Positions 1 to 8,516 are shown, numbered from the stretch's first letter. The stretch is DNA of 64,000 nt from Novosphingobium sp. IK01 (GCF_033242265.1 NZ_BTFW01000001.1:310001-374000), one strand, 5' to 3'. Translations and numbers: made by a program. The notes: generated by a model from the sequence alone, not told the origin.

Positions 1-1
1 G

Positions 2-298
2 ATCGGCGGCCCCACGCTCGTGGAATGCAAATTTTACGGCGGCGGTAGCGGAAGCGTCATCAAGAACTCGGAAGCGACAATTAGACGGATTGCGACGGCG
101 GTCGAGCGTAGCGACGCTAATCTGGCGCTTCTCGTCTATGACCATGACCGATCGACTCCACCACCAAGCCTTTATGAGACACCGAGCGTGCTCTCGTTCG
201 CTGTGGAAGATGTCATTCAAGCTGCCGAGCAAGGAACCTTGGAGAGGGAAATCCTCAAGCGGCGTGAGCGCGCTCGTTTCGTCCGGCCAGAACAGTGA
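2..298 (+). CDS. PD-(D/E)XK nuclease-like protein, 3' end only
   Basis: The gene begins before the window; its frame is open from base 2 and 98 codons are visible. The fragment opens with GGPTLVECKFYG, a hydrophobic strand ending in an E-x-K pair. This is followed by a helix-like stretch and a second hydrophobic strand (NLALLVYDHD), the strand-helix-strand order of the Mrr/REase-like half of PD-(D/E)XK nucleases. The catalytic aspartate that normally lies upstream of E-x-K would fall outside the window. The stop codon overlaps the GTG start of the next gene (GTGA), so the two are probably translated together. The nuclease fold is inferred from the motif alone; substrate and role are unknown. 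Confidence 0.45.
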   Translation: MGGPTLVECKFYGGGSGSVIKNSEATIRRIATAVERSDANLALLVYDHDRSTPPPSLYETPSVLSFAVEDVIQAAEQGTLEREILKRRERARFVRPEQ

Positions 299-840
299 CG
301 CTCGATCCCGTTTGGATCAGTAGCGAACTCGATGCAATCGATTCGCTGGGGGACAAGCCGCTTGAAAAGGGCCGACGCCTAGAAGCACTAATTTCTGCAA
401 TTTTCTCTCTTGTCTCCGGCCTAGAGTATGATGGCGCGGATCTCCTCAACTTCTACAAAACCGAGGAAATTGACCTACTTTTCTGGAATGATCGGGAGCG
501 TGACGGCGTCCATTTTCTCGACTGTCCGCTTATCATCGAATGCAAGAGTTCGAGTACGCCGCTAGCGGGCCGTGATTTGCGTTATTTTGCGACCACTCTG
601 GCAGACAAAGGCCGCAGAAGCGGTGTTCTAGTCGCCTTAGGGGGGGTCGCGGGGAACGAAAGATCGGCCAGCGCCGGCTTCTATCATATGACCGCCGCGC
701 TGGGCGGAGGTGTTACGATCCTCGTTGTCACTCGAGAAGACCTGCTGGCGCTGACCACAGTTCTAGACTTGGTCGCGCTGCTGAAGCGTCGCCTTTTAGC
801 GCTCACTAGGTCGCAGATCCTTGAGGCCGGCGGAGCGTGA
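295..840 (+). CDS. PD-(D/E)XK nuclease-like protein
   Basis: 181 residues from a GTG start that overlaps the previous stop by four bases. Residues 57-62 (EEIDLL) supply an acidic residue and about 20 residues later PLIIECKSS supplies the E-x-K pair. The D-X(n)-E-X-K layout, followed by a helix and the strand SGVLVALGG, is that of restriction-endonuclease-like folds. No DNA-binding or methyltransferase domain is visible, and no partner follows: the next gene encodes an unrelated membrane protein. The second nuclease-like gene immediately upstream suggests a two-gene defence or repair module, but this is inference. A plain hypothetical protein is the fallback call. Confidence 0.5.
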   Translation: MTLDPVWISSELDAIDSLGDKPLEKGRRLEALISAIFSLVSGLEYDGADLLNFYKTEEIDLLFWNDRERDGVHFLDCPLIIECKSSSTPLAGRDLRYFATTLADKGRRSGVLVALGGVAGNERSASAGFYHMTAALGGGVTILVVTREDLLALTTVLDLVALLKRRLLALTRSQILEAGGA

Positions 841-942
841 GGCACTTACCGACCAAAGCTGGTCGCTCCCATCAGAGTCGGTCAACTTCTGGTCTCTTAA
901 GCTGTCGATCTCTGGCATCTGCGAATTCTGGACGAGCAAGCG

Positions 943-1896
943 ATGGTCGGGCTGTTTGACGGGATGAGAAAGATGATGCGATACGCTGAATGCGACGTTC
1001 CACCGCTGGTTGCGCGATGGCGTAAGGCTCTCATCACGGTGGTGTTCGTGGCGATAGCGACCCTAGCCCCTGGCTCGGCGCCGGCTCAGAATGGACCGAT
1101 GGCCAACAACTCAAGCCCTGCCAAACCACCTGAGAACAAGACGGTTGCCGTCGAGGTGTCGGATGCCCCCGACAATGCGTCGATGCCGCCTGCGGCGAAC
1201 AATCAGAATCAGCAACCCAACCGCCAGGAAGCGGAAATCGGCGATGGGCCGGACAACGGGGGGTGGCTTAAGGTCGTGATCGGGGGCCTGGTGGGCGCGG
1301 CGACGGTGCTCGCCACCCAATGGATCACAGCCCGCGCTAACCGCGCCATCGCGAGCGAGCAGGCCGAGATTAGCCGCTCTGCGGTGCAGGTCGCGGCGGA
1401 CGCCGCCAAGGCCTCTGCACTCGGGGCGAGCGCTGCGGTCGAGAGTGCCGGGGCCGCCCGTGAGAACGCGGCGGTCGCCGGACGTAATGCCGATAACCTA
1501 GGCGTGCACGCGGTCGCACGCCTCCGTCAAGAATGGATCAATACCGTACGCGACGAGCTTTCGAGGCTACATTCCCTACTCGCTAATTACCGACCACCTC
1601 CGGCCAAGGCGACACCGACGCAAATCGCCGCAAGCGAGCAGCGTCAGCGTGACACCAACCAGAGCAAAGCCAAACTTGCGTTGCTGCTCAATCCCCGGGA
1701 AATACCATCACGCAACCTCGCCGTCGTCATCCGCCAACTGGAGAACCCGGCGCTTGCGACCGCCGACCGTAAACGATGGGCGCGCTGGATCGTCCGCTGG
1801 GGCCAGATCCTGCTAAAGGAGGAATGGGATCGGGTCCGGGCCGAACTCAGCGGTGAAGAGATTGCGGTGCGCTTCAGGAGGGACGGGCGCCGCTAG
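943..1896 (+). CDS. hypothetical membrane protein with Ala-rich coiled segment
   Basis: 317 residues if translation starts at 943; in-frame ATGs at 964, 973 and 976 are alternatives. A basic N-terminus leads into a hydrophobic segment (about residues 29-49) ending in APAQ, which reads as a signal peptide or anchor. A Pro/Asn-rich linker follows, then a second hydrophobic span (about 109-127, KVVIGGLVGAATVLA). The next roughly 60 residues are very Ala-rich and helical. The C-terminal 120 residues are charged and end RFRRDGRR. I do not recognise the family. The layout (exported linker, one membrane span, helical stalk, charged tail) suggests an inner-membrane protein with a cytoplasmic C-terminal domain. 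It stands alone with 102 bases upstream. Confidence 0.55.
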   Translation: MVGLFDGMRKMMRYAECDVPPLVARWRKALITVVFVAIATLAPGSAPAQNGPMANNSSPAKPPENKTVAVEVSDAPDNASMPPAANNQNQQPNRQEAEIGDGPDNGGWLKVVIGGLVGAATVLATQWITARANRAIASEQAEISRSAVQVAADAAKASALGASAAVESAGAARENAAVAGRNADNLGVHAVARLRQEWINTVRDELSRLHSLLANYRPPPAKATPTQIAASEQRQRDTNQSKAKLALLLNPREIPSRNLAVVIRQLENPALATADRKRWARWIVRWGQILLKEEWDRVRAELSGEEIAVRFRRDGRR

Positions 1897-2203
1897 GCCT
1901 CGGGCCGCCAGCACTGCATCGGATCGATCTCGACGGTTCAGAGCGACAAATGGTCGTCTATGCCTACCCGACGGGTAATACCCCGCATGTCGGCTCCCAC
2001 CAGAGTCTGCCGTTCGTTGCATCGCTTGGGAACGGCAAGAATGTCCCACGACGCCGCGTTCCGCTGTTGGCGGCAGCCGACCAGAGCCGGTCGTCGTGCG
2101 ACGGACACCGGAATGGCAGTTCGCTCCCAAAGCGGTCTAAAATCTGGTCGGCGCCAGTGCAACTGGCGTGCACTGATTGTTGGCGCCTCTACAGATTTTG
2201 CAC
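1897..2203. other. non-coding gap between convergent genes
   Basis: 307 bases with no convincing gene. Several overlapping open frames exist on both strands but none has a plausible composition or ribosome-binding site. The only structure seen is GCCAGT-GCA-ACTGGC near 2153-2167, a 6-bp stem with a 3-base loop, beside repeated GGCGCC palindromes. These may form a weak terminator between the convergent genes on each side. Confidence 0.4.
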
Positions 2204-3145
2204 CTAAGGCGCCTTGGCCAGTCTGCGCAGGGCCTGTGGTGGCTGTCCATACTGCCGCATGAACGCCTCACGCATGCGGCGAATGTCGACGAAGCCCGCT
2301 TCGCGCGCGATCTGGTCCATCGGGTGGCGCGTTTCCTCGATCAGCAACCGCGCGGCTTCCAGTCGCATCTGCTCGACTGCCTTGGCCGGGGTCTGGCCGG
2401 TTTCCGCGCGGAAGGCACGGGCGAACTGGCGCGGTGAAAGAGCGGCGACCTCGGCCAGTTCCTCAACTGTCAACGGATTGGCGAGATGGGCCTTGGCAAA
2501 GATCACCGCCTTCTGGATGCGGTCGCTGCTGGGGGCGAGTTCGAGCAGTTCGGAATGCTGCGATTGGCCCCCGGCGCGGCGATGGTGCATGACGAGGCGG
2601 CGGGCAATTGCGCCTGCTACGTCGCGACCGAGATCTTTCTCGATCAGGGCTACGGCGAGATCGAGCCCCGCCGTCAGTCCTGCCGAGGTCCACACTGCGC
2701 CTTCGTTGATGAAGATACGATCATCCTCGACGCGGACGTTGGGAAAATCCTCGCGCATCTGGCGAGCGTAGGACCAGTGGGTTGTCGCACGGCGGCCATC
2801 CAGCAGGCCCATCTGCCCAAGCAGGAAGGCTCCAGTGCACAGCCCTGCCACGCGGCGAGATTCCCTTGCAATGATACGCAGGGTTTCGAGCGTTGCTTCG
2901 TCCTGTCGTGGCGGGGGCACAAGGCCGGCGAGCAGGAGCAAGGTGTCTACCTGCCCCACTTCGGCGAGCGGTACTGTGGGAACGGCAAAGCCGCTGGACG
3001 AGGTGACCGGGCCGCCTTCTACCGAAGCAATCGAGAGGGTGTAGTAGGGCTCGTCCTTGATGGCATTGGCAAGTTCGAAGGCCGCCTGCACGCCCAGAGC
3101 AAGAAACTGGAAGCCGGGGGTGAGTACCATCGAAACGTGTGGCAT
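2204..3145 (-). CDS. GlxA-family AraC transcriptional regulator
   Basis: 313 residues. Residues 1-190 form a DJ-1/PfpI-like domain with the nucleophile-elbow motif GLCTGAF (Cys103). The C-terminal 100 residues carry two AraC-type helix-turn-helix motifs, ending with the second-helix signature around AREAGFVDIRRMREAF. Proteins of this architecture sense small metabolites and usually activate neighbouring genes. It is divergent from the short-chain dehydrogenase pair and the AhpD-like gene, with about 120 bases between start codons holding an inverted repeat at 3173-3187. It is therefore the likely regulator of those three genes. The ligand is not predictable. Confidence 0.88.
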   Translation of the reverse strand: MPHVSMVLTPGFQFLALGVQAAFELANAIKDEPYYTLSIASVEGGPVTSSSGFAVPTVPLAEVGQVDTLLLLAGLVPPPRQDEATLETLRIIARESRRVAGLCTGAFLLGQMGLLDGRRATTHWSYARQMREDFPNVRVEDDRIFINEGAVWTSAGLTAGLDLAVALIEKDLGRDVAGAIARRLVMHHRRAGGQSQHSELLELAPSSDRIQKAVIFAKAHLANPLTVEELAEVAALSPRQFARAFRAETGQTPAKAVEQMRLEAARLLIEETRHPMDQIAREAGFVDIRRMREAFMRQYGQPPQALRRLAKAP

Positions 3146-3172
3146 GCGGCCTCCAAACGGTATGTCCTAAAA

Positions 3173-3187
3173 ACGTAGTTTATACGT
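3173..3187. promoter_or_regulatory. inverted repeat in divergent regulator/SDR promoter
   Basis: ACGTA-GTTTA-TACGT is a perfect 5-bp inverted repeat in the divergent region between the GlxA-type regulator and the SDR genes. An outer pair ATGTC (3162-3166) and GACAT (3195-3199) flanks it symmetrically. This is a candidate operator for the adjacent regulator; binding is inferred from position and symmetry. Confidence 0.4.
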
Positions 3188-3270
3188 CATATAAGACATC
3201 GGTGTATGCGTCCATAAGGTCCGTGTCGAGAGCAACGGCGCTCTCCCCGACAGCAAGAAGGACCATGACC

Positions 3271-4071
3271 ATGACCACTGCATCCAAGGGCACGGCTCTC
3301 ATCACCGGCGCATCGACCGGCATCGGCGCGATCTATGCCGATCGCCTTGCCGCCCGCGGCTATGACCTCATCCTCGTTGCCCGCAACAAGGACAAGCTGC
3401 AGGCGCTGGCCGCGCAGATCTCGGACAAGACCGGCCGCTCGGTCGAAGTGCTCTCTGCCGACCTTGGTGACGCTGCCGATCTTGCCCGCGTCGAGAAGGT
3501 CCTGCGCGAGGATGCCAGCGTGACGGCGCTGGTCAACAACGCCGGCATCGGCACGCACACCACGCTGCTGGAAAGCGATGTCGAGAAGATGGCGGCGATG
3601 GTGCAGCTAAACGTCACCGCGCTGATGCGGCTGACCTATGCCGCGGTGCCGGGCTTCGTGGCGCGCGGTGGCGGCACGGTGATCAACATCGCTTCGATCG
3701 TGGCGGTTGCCCCCGAGCTGCTCAACGGTGTCTATGGCGGCAGCAAGGCCTTCGTCCAGGCCTTCACCACTTCGCTCAACCACGAACTGGCCGACAAGGG
3801 CATCCGCGCCCAGGCCGTGATGCCGGGGGCCACTCGCACCGACTTCTGGGCGCTGGGCGGGCTCCCGGTGGAGCACCTGCCGAGCGAGATCGTGATGGAC
3901 GCAGAAGACATGGTCGATGCGGCGCTGGCCGGCCTTGACCTGGGTGAGACCGCCACGATCCCGGCGCTGCGCGACATCGAACTGTGGAACGCCTTCGAAA
4001 CCGCCCGCGCCGCGCTCGGCCCGCAGCTTTCGGCCACCCGTTCCGCCCCCCGCTTCCACGTCGCGGCCTGA
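3271..4071 (+). CDS. short-chain dehydrogenase/reductase
   Basis: 266 residues. NAD(P)-binding GASTGIG lies at residues 13-19, NNAG follows near residue 90, and the catalytic pair is YGGSK. The start at 3271 has AAGGA eight bases upstream; ATG 3265 is possible but leaves only a 2-base spacer. A longer frame back to 3139 would run into the divergent regulator and is rejected. The substrate is unknown. It is the first gene of a unit with a second SDR and an AhpD-like protein under a divergent GlxA-type regulator. The N-terminal half resembles the DltE/YqjQ group of SDRs that act on ketones or aldehydes. Confidence 0.87.
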   Translation: MTTASKGTALITGASTGIGAIYADRLAARGYDLILVARNKDKLQALAAQISDKTGRSVEVLSADLGDAADLARVEKVLREDASVTALVNNAGIGTHTTLLESDVEKMAAMVQLNVTALMRLTYAAVPGFVARGGGTVINIASIVAVAPELLNGVYGGSKAFVQAFTTSLNHELADKGIRAQAVMPGATRTDFWALGGLPVEHLPSEIVMDAEDMVDAALAGLDLGETATIPALRDIELWNAFETARAALGPQLSATRSAPRFHVAA

Positions 4072-4114
4072 TCCTTCCCTCCAGCCATCCTCTCCAGACA
4101 AAGGACAATTCGAC

Positions 4115-4879
4115 ATGAAACTCACCGGCAACACTATCTTCATCACCGGCGGCACCAGCGGCATCGGCCGTGGCCTGGCCGAGGCGCTGCACAAGCTCGG
4201 CAATCAGGTGATCATCTCGGGCCGCCGCACCGCGCTGCTTGACGAAGTGACCGCAGCCAACCCCGGAATGGCCTCGATCCAGCTGGACGTGACCAGCCTC
4301 GACAGTATCCGGAATGCGGCGAACGAACTGATTGAGCGGTTCCCGAACCTCAACGTCGTGTTCAACAACGCCGGGGTCATGCCGTTCGACGATGTGAGCG
4401 GGCCGGTGGATGACGATCTGACGCAGGATCTGATCACCACCAACCTGCTCGGCCCGATCCGGGTGACCTCTGCCCTGATCGAGCACCTCAAGACCAGGGC
4501 GGAAGCCACCGTGCTCTATACCAGCAGCGTGCTCGCCTATGTGCCGATCGCCACCAATGCGATCTATTCTGCCACCAAGGCCGCGCTCCATTCCTACGCC
4601 CTGTCGCAGCGGTTCCAGCTGCGCGACACCGGGGTACGGGTGCAGGAAATCGCGCCGCCGTGGGTCGATACCGACCTGATCTACAAGAGCGGCGATCCGC
4701 GCGCGATGCCGTTGCCCGACTTCATCGAGCAAACGCTGGTGGCGCTGGCGACCGATGCGCCCGAGGTGATCGTCGATAGCATCAAGACGATGCGCGACAA
4801 TCCGGGCGCCAATGAACACACCCTGTTCGAGGCCTTCAACCAGAGCCTTGTCGACAATCCGATCCCGACTGGCGCCTGA
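4115..4879 (+). CDS. short-chain dehydrogenase/reductase, DltE-like
   Basis: 254 residues beginning MKLTGNTIFITGGTSGIG, with the glycine-rich cofactor loop at 11-18, NNAG near 84 and YSATK as the catalytic Tyr/Lys. ACAAAGGACA precedes the ATG. It lies 43 bases after the first SDR in the same direction. The N-terminal sequence is that of the DltE-type subgroup, classical single-domain oxidoreductases of uncertain substrate. The upstream extension of the frame overlaps the first SDR and is not used. Confidence 0.88.
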   Translation: MKLTGNTIFITGGTSGIGRGLAEALHKLGNQVIISGRRTALLDEVTAANPGMASIQLDVTSLDSIRNAANELIERFPNLNVVFNNAGVMPFDDVSGPVDDDLTQDLITTNLLGPIRVTSALIEHLKTRAEATVLYTSSVLAYVPIATNAIYSATKAALHSYALSQRFQLRDTGVRVQEIAPPWVDTDLIYKSGDPRAMPLPDFIEQTLVALATDAPEVIVDSIKTMRDNPGANEHTLFEAFNQSLVDNPIPTGA

Positions 4880-4923
4880 GTCCCACATCCCGATCAATTT
4901 CTTGAAATACGAAAGGAAAGACC

Positions 4924-5451
4924 ATGTCTCGTATCACCATCCCCGAATCCGCCGCTGCCCCGGAAGGATCGCAGGCCACGCTGGGCGCGATCAACGGCAA
5001 GCTGGGTCGGGTGCCTAACTTCTTCCGCGTCCTGTCCAACAGCCCGGCAGTGATCAATGCCCACGCAGCGTTGAACCAAGGGCTTGGCAAGGCACTTGAT
5101 CTCAAGACTCGCGAGCGCATTGCCCTTGCCGTGGCGGCGGTGAACGGCTGTGAATACTGCGATGCGGCGCATAGCTACACCGGCTACACTTTCGCCAAGC
5201 TGAGCAAAGAGGAAGTGGAACTTGCCCGCCAAGGCACCTCGGCCGATCCGGACGCTGCAGCAGTTACAGCCTTTGCTCGCAAGGTAGCAGAGGTTCGGGG
5301 CAAGGTTTCGGCGGAAGACATCGCAGCCATCCGCAAGGCTGGCTTCAGCGAAGGTCAGATCGTGGAGATCGTGGCCGTTGTCGCCGAAAACTTCTTCACC
5401 AACCTGATCAACAATGTTGCTGGCACTGAAGTGGATTTTCCGGCGATCTAG
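4924..5451 (+). CDS. carboxymuconolactone decarboxylase/AhpD-like protein
   Basis: 175 residues, all-helical, with the redox motif C76-E-Y-C79 followed by H83 (GCEYCDAAH). This marks peroxidase-active AhpD-type members of the CMD family rather than true lactone decarboxylases, which lack the CxxC pair. GAAAGGAAAG lies just before the ATG. It is the last gene of the GlxA-controlled unit and is followed directly by a strong hairpin. The role is probably peroxide or thiol detoxification linked to the two dehydrogenases; that link is inference. Confidence 0.85.
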   Translation: MSRITIPESAAAPEGSQATLGAINGKLGRVPNFFRVLSNSPAVINAHAALNQGLGKALDLKTRERIALAVAAVNGCEYCDAAHSYTGYTFAKLSKEEVELARQGTSADPDAAAVTAFARKVAEVRGKVSAEDIAAIRKAGFSEGQIVEIVAVVAENFFTNLINNVAGTEVDFPAI

Positions 5452-5478
5452 GTCAGCGCTCTCAAAGCTGAAAATCCG

Positions 5479-5513
5479 GCAGCCTTGTGCGGTTCGAGAC
5501 CGCACAAGGCTGC
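5479..5513 (+). terminator. hairpin after SDR/AhpD unit
   Basis: A perfect 14-bp stem, GCAGCCTTGTGCGG with its reverse complement, closes a 7-base loop 28 bases after the stop codon. No T-run follows, so termination may be partial or Rho-assisted. It marks the boundary between the host unit and the prophage tail genes. Confidence 0.7.
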
Positions 5514-5530
5514 GGCTTATGGAAGGACGG

Positions 5531-5674
5531 CTAACGGCAACGCCGGTCGTTGATCGGATCTTCCACGAACAACCGCTTTGTCCCAGACTCGGTCGCCCCT
5601 CGCTCGGCTGCCAGCACTTGGCCAGCCAGCCAACCCGATACACCCCCCGCGTAAGCTGAACGATCCCGCGCCAT
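5531..5674 (-). CDS. possible 47-aa orphan reading frame
   Basis: A reverse-strand frame from ATG 5674 to TAG 5531 encodes 47 residues beginning MARDRSAYAGGV and ending DPINDRRCR. Its composition looks protein-like. It lacks a Shine-Dalgarno sequence, and its start is only 9 bases from the divergent start of the baseplate gene. It could be the surviving end of a gene lost at the prophage edge, or chance. I do not recognise it. Confidence 0.22.
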   Translation of the reverse strand: MARDRSAYAGGVSGWLAGQVLAAERGATESGTKRLFVEDPINDRRCR

Positions 5675-5683
5675 GGTCTGGCC

Positions 5684-6220
5684 ATGGCGACCACTTCCGA
5701 TCCTGAACACCTTACCGGCGATGTCCTGCGTCTTGGCGTGGTGGCGGCTGTTGATCCGGGCGGGGCGACCTGCATGGTGGAGAGCGGGGGTGTGGTGGCC
5801 GGGCCTTTGCCGTGGGTGGCGTGGCGGGCCGGGGGCTTGCGGGTCTGGGCGCCGCCTTCGGTGGGCGAGCAATGCCTTGTGCTTTCGCCCGAGGGGGATC
5901 TGGGCAACGGGATCGTGTTGTCGGGGCTCTATTGTGATGCTTTCCCGGCGCCATCCGATCAGCCTGATCTTGTCTGTTTTGCTTTCGCCGATGGGGCGTG
6001 GATCGGCTATGATCCGGTGCGCCATGCCTTGGCCGTTACGCTGCCCGCAGGGGGCACCGCCGCGCTCGATGTGCCCGGTGGGCTGACCATCCATGGTGAT
6101 GTCACCGTCAACGGCAGCCTGACTGCCAGCGGCGATGTCGTGGGGGAGGGGGTTTCCCTCAAGGGCCACCGGCATTCCGGCGTGCAGGGCGGCAGCGGCC
6201 AGACCGGGGCGCCGGTATGA
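5684..6220 (+). CDS. V: phage baseplate spike protein, P2 gpV-like
   Basis: 178 residues, slightly shorter than P2 gpV. The N-terminal OB-like part (about 10-100) is followed by repeated short hydrophobic strands (LTIHGDVTVNGSLTASGDV) typical of the triple-stranded beta-helix. The C-terminus carries GHRHSG, the H-x-H iron-binding tip motif of the membrane-piercing spike. It is the first gene of the tail module and its stop overlaps the ATG of a 54-residue gene. No clear ribosome-binding site was found. Confidence 0.88.
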   Translation: MATTSDPEHLTGDVLRLGVVAAVDPGGATCMVESGGVVAGPLPWVAWRAGGLRVWAPPSVGEQCLVLSPEGDLGNGIVLSGLYCDAFPAPSDQPDLVCFAFADGAWIGYDPVRHALAVTLPAGGTAALDVPGGLTIHGDVTVNGSLTASGDVVGEGVSLKGHRHSGVQGGSGQTGAPV

Positions 6221-6381
6221 GCAGCTTGTACAAAATCAGCTGGACCAAGCGCGTCTGCTACTGCCGCTTGTTCGTCTGGGCGGCCTATTCCGTCCGCAAC
6301 CGCCGATATGGTGGCCTGATCTGGATACTGTGGCATCCGCGTGAGTGGTTCAAATTCGGCTCCGGGCTGGATTGCGACTGA
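6217..6381 (+). CDS. small phage protein between V and W
   Basis: 54 residues, overlapping V by ATGA and W by TGATG, so it is tightly embedded in the tail operon and almost certainly translated. The sequence is rich in aromatic and basic residues (SWTKRVCYCRLFVWAAY, WILWHPREWFKFG), with three cysteines and no membrane span. I do not recognise a family. Its position between spike and wedge genes suggests a phage-lineage-specific baseplate or regulatory peptide. Confidence 0.6.
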   Translation: MSSLYKISWTKRVCYCRLFVWAAYSVRNRRYGGLIWILWHPREWFKFGSGLDCD

Positions 6382-6731
6382 TGGCGGGCATGGCACGCAC
6401 CACTGGCGCATCGCTCGATGGCCTCGACCATATTCGCCAGTCGGTTGCCGACATTCTCTCGACGCCCATGGGCACGCGCGTTGGGCGCCGTGACTATGGT
6501 TCGCTGGTGCCCGAGCTGATCGACCAGCCCATGACGCCCGCCAATATCCTGCGCCTCTATGCCGCCACGGCTGTCGCGCTCACCCGCTGGGAGGATCGCC
6601 TGCGCCTGCGCCGTGTCGGCCTGGTTGTCGGGGAGCGGCCCGGTTCCGCGCAAGTCGTGCTCGATGCCCGGCGCACCGACACCGCCTCGGCCAATGCCCT
6701 CGTGCGGCTGTCCATCCCGCTCACCCCGTAA
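6381..6731 (+). CDS. W: baseplate wedge protein, P2 gpW / T4 gp25-like
   Basis: 116 residues, the usual size for gpW. LDHIRQSVADILSTPMGTR and RDYGSLVPELID are the conserved gp25/GPW signature, with an acidic C-terminal half. It starts at an ATG that shares a base with the previous stop; ATG 6390 is an alternative. In P2, genes J, I, H and G follow W. Here the sheath gene follows after 52 bases, so the rest of the baseplate and the fibres are absent. Confidence 0.9.
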   Translation: MAGMARTTGASLDGLDHIRQSVADILSTPMGTRVGRRDYGSLVPELIDQPMTPANILRLYAATAVALTRWEDRLRLRRVGLVVGERPGSAQVVLDARRTDTASANALVRLSIPLTP

Positions 6732-6783
6732 CACCAATTCCGGCTCCCGGCCCCGCTTCCAACCCCGTTCAAGGAACCCGTTC

Positions 6784-7956
6784 ATGCCCTTCAAACATGG
6801 TATCACCCTGACCGAGATCAGCACCGGCGCCCGGACGCTGACCGCTGTTTCCACCGCGATCCTCGGCCTTGTCGCCACCGCGCCCGACGCCGATGCCGAT
6901 GCCTTCCCGCTCGACCGCCCGGTCCTCGTGACCGACATCGAGACCGCCATCGGCAAGGCCGGTCTTGCCGGCACGCTGGCCCGCTCGCTGCGCGCGATTG
7001 CCGACCAGACCCGCCCGGTCCTGGTCGTGGTGCGCGTGGCCGAAGGGGCTGATGATGCGGCCACCGCCAGCAACGTGATCGGCACGACCACGGCCGAGGG
7101 TACGAAGACCGGCATGCAGGCCCTGCTCGCCGCGCAGGCGCAGCTGGGCGTGAAGCCGAAGATCCTGGGCGCGCCCGGCCTTGAGACACAGGCCATCACC
7201 GCCGCGCTTGCGGTGATCGCCAAGAAGCTGCGCGGCTTCGTCTATGCCCGCGCGCTGGGCGCGACGATCACCGAGGCGAGCGCCTATCGCGCCAATTTCA
7301 GCGAGCGCGAGCTGATGCTGCTGATGCCCGACTTCCTCGCCTGGGACACCGCCACCAGCGCCAATGTGACCAGCTATGCCGCCGCCCGCGCCATGGGCCT
7401 GCGCGCGCTGATCGACGAGCAGACCGGCCCGCACAAGACCCTGTCGAACGTCGCCGTCTCGGGCGTGGTCGGCCTCACGCAGGACATTCACTGGGACATC
7501 GAGGACATGGCCAGCGATGCCGGGGTGCTCAACGCCGCGCAAGTCACCGCGCTGATCCGCTCGGACAGCGGCTTCCGCTTCTGGGGCAACCGCACTTGCG
7601 CCGACGATCCGCTGTTCGTGTTCGAGAGCACCGTGCGCGTGGCCCAGTTGCTGGCCGATACCGTGGCGCGCGGCATGGTCTGGGCGATGGACAAGGATCT
7701 CACGCCCTCGCTCGCGCGCGACATCGTCGAGACGGTCAACGGCTTCTTCCTCGATCTCAAGACCTCGGGCGTGATCCTGGGCGCGAAGGCCTGGTTCGAC
7801 GAGACCGACAACCCCGTCGACAGCCTCAAGGCGGGCAAGCTGCGGATCGACTACGATTATGCGGTGCCCCCGCCGCTCGAAGACCTCGGCTTCAACCAGC
7901 GCATCACCGACAGCTATTTCGCCGATTTTGCCAGCCAGCTCTCGCAGGCCGGCTGA
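6784..7956 (+). CDS. FI: contractile tail sheath protein, P2 FI-like
   Basis: 390 residues against about 396 for P2 FI. The N-terminus (MPFKHGITLTEI) and the C-terminal domain (KDLTPSLARDIVETVNGFFLDL) match the sheath family, whose polymer contracts around the tube. CAAGGAA lies upstream of the start. Earlier in-frame codons overlap gene W and are ignored. It is intact, with no frameshift or stop. Confidence 0.93.
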   Translation: MPFKHGITLTEISTGARTLTAVSTAILGLVATAPDADADAFPLDRPVLVTDIETAIGKAGLAGTLARSLRAIADQTRPVLVVVRVAEGADDAATASNVIGTTTAEGTKTGMQALLAAQAQLGVKPKILGAPGLETQAITAALAVIAKKLRGFVYARALGATITEASAYRANFSERELMLLMPDFLAWDTATSANVTSYAAARAMGLRALIDEQTGPHKTLSNVAVSGVVGLTQDIHWDIEDMASDAGVLNAAQVTALIRSDSGFRFWGNRTCADDPLFVFESTVRVAQLLADTVARGMVWAMDKDLTPSLARDIVETVNGFFLDLKTSGVILGAKAWFDETDNPVDSLKAGKLRIDYDYAVPPPLEDLGFNQRITDSYFADFASQLSQAG

Positions 7957-8003
7957 GGCCTGCCGCCGCGTTTTCTTCCCTCCCCATTGCATAGGAACCC
8001 CCG

Positions 8004-8516
8004 ATGGGATTGCCCCGCACGCTCCAGAACCTGATGCTGTTCAACGAAGGCCAGTCCTATGTGGGCGAGGTCAAGACGGTCACCCTGCCCACGCTCACCC
8101 GCAAGCTCGAAGAATACCGGGGCGGGGGCATGTCTGCCCCGGTCAAGCTCGACATGGGCATGGAGGCGCTGGAGATGAAGTCCGTCTTCGGCGGCCCCGA
8201 GCGCGCGATGCTGCGCCAGTTCGGCGTGGTGCGCGTCAATGGCGTCTACCTGCGCTTCGTCGGCTTCTACCAGCAGCAGGACACCGGCCAGAGCGACACG
8301 ATCGAGATCGTCGTGCGCGGCCGCCATGCCGAGATCGAGATGGGCGATCAGGAACTCGGCTCGGCGGCGGATTTCACGGTCACCTCGGCGCTCGCCTACT
8401 ACAAGCTCATCTGGAACGGCCGCACGGAAATCGAGATCGACCCGCTCAACATGGTCCAGATCGTCGATGGCGTCGACCTCATGGCGCAGCAGCGCAGCGC
8501 GCTCGGCCTGTTCTGA
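8004..8516 (+). CDS. FII: tail tube protein, P2 FII-like
   Basis: 170 residues, near the 172 of P2 FII. It begins MGLPRTLQNLMLFNEG, the conserved N-terminus of the major tube protein, whose hexameric rings stack inside the sheath. ATAGGAACC precedes the start. It follows the sheath gene by 47 bases in the standard P2 order. Confidence 0.92.
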   Translation: MGLPRTLQNLMLFNEGQSYVGEVKTVTLPTLTRKLEEYRGGGMSAPVKLDMGMEALEMKSVFGGPERAMLRQFGVVRVNGVYLRFVGFYQQQDTGQSDTIEIVVRGRHAEIEMGDQELGSAADFTVTSALAYYKLIWNGRTEIEIDPLNMVQIVDGVDLMAQQRSALGLF

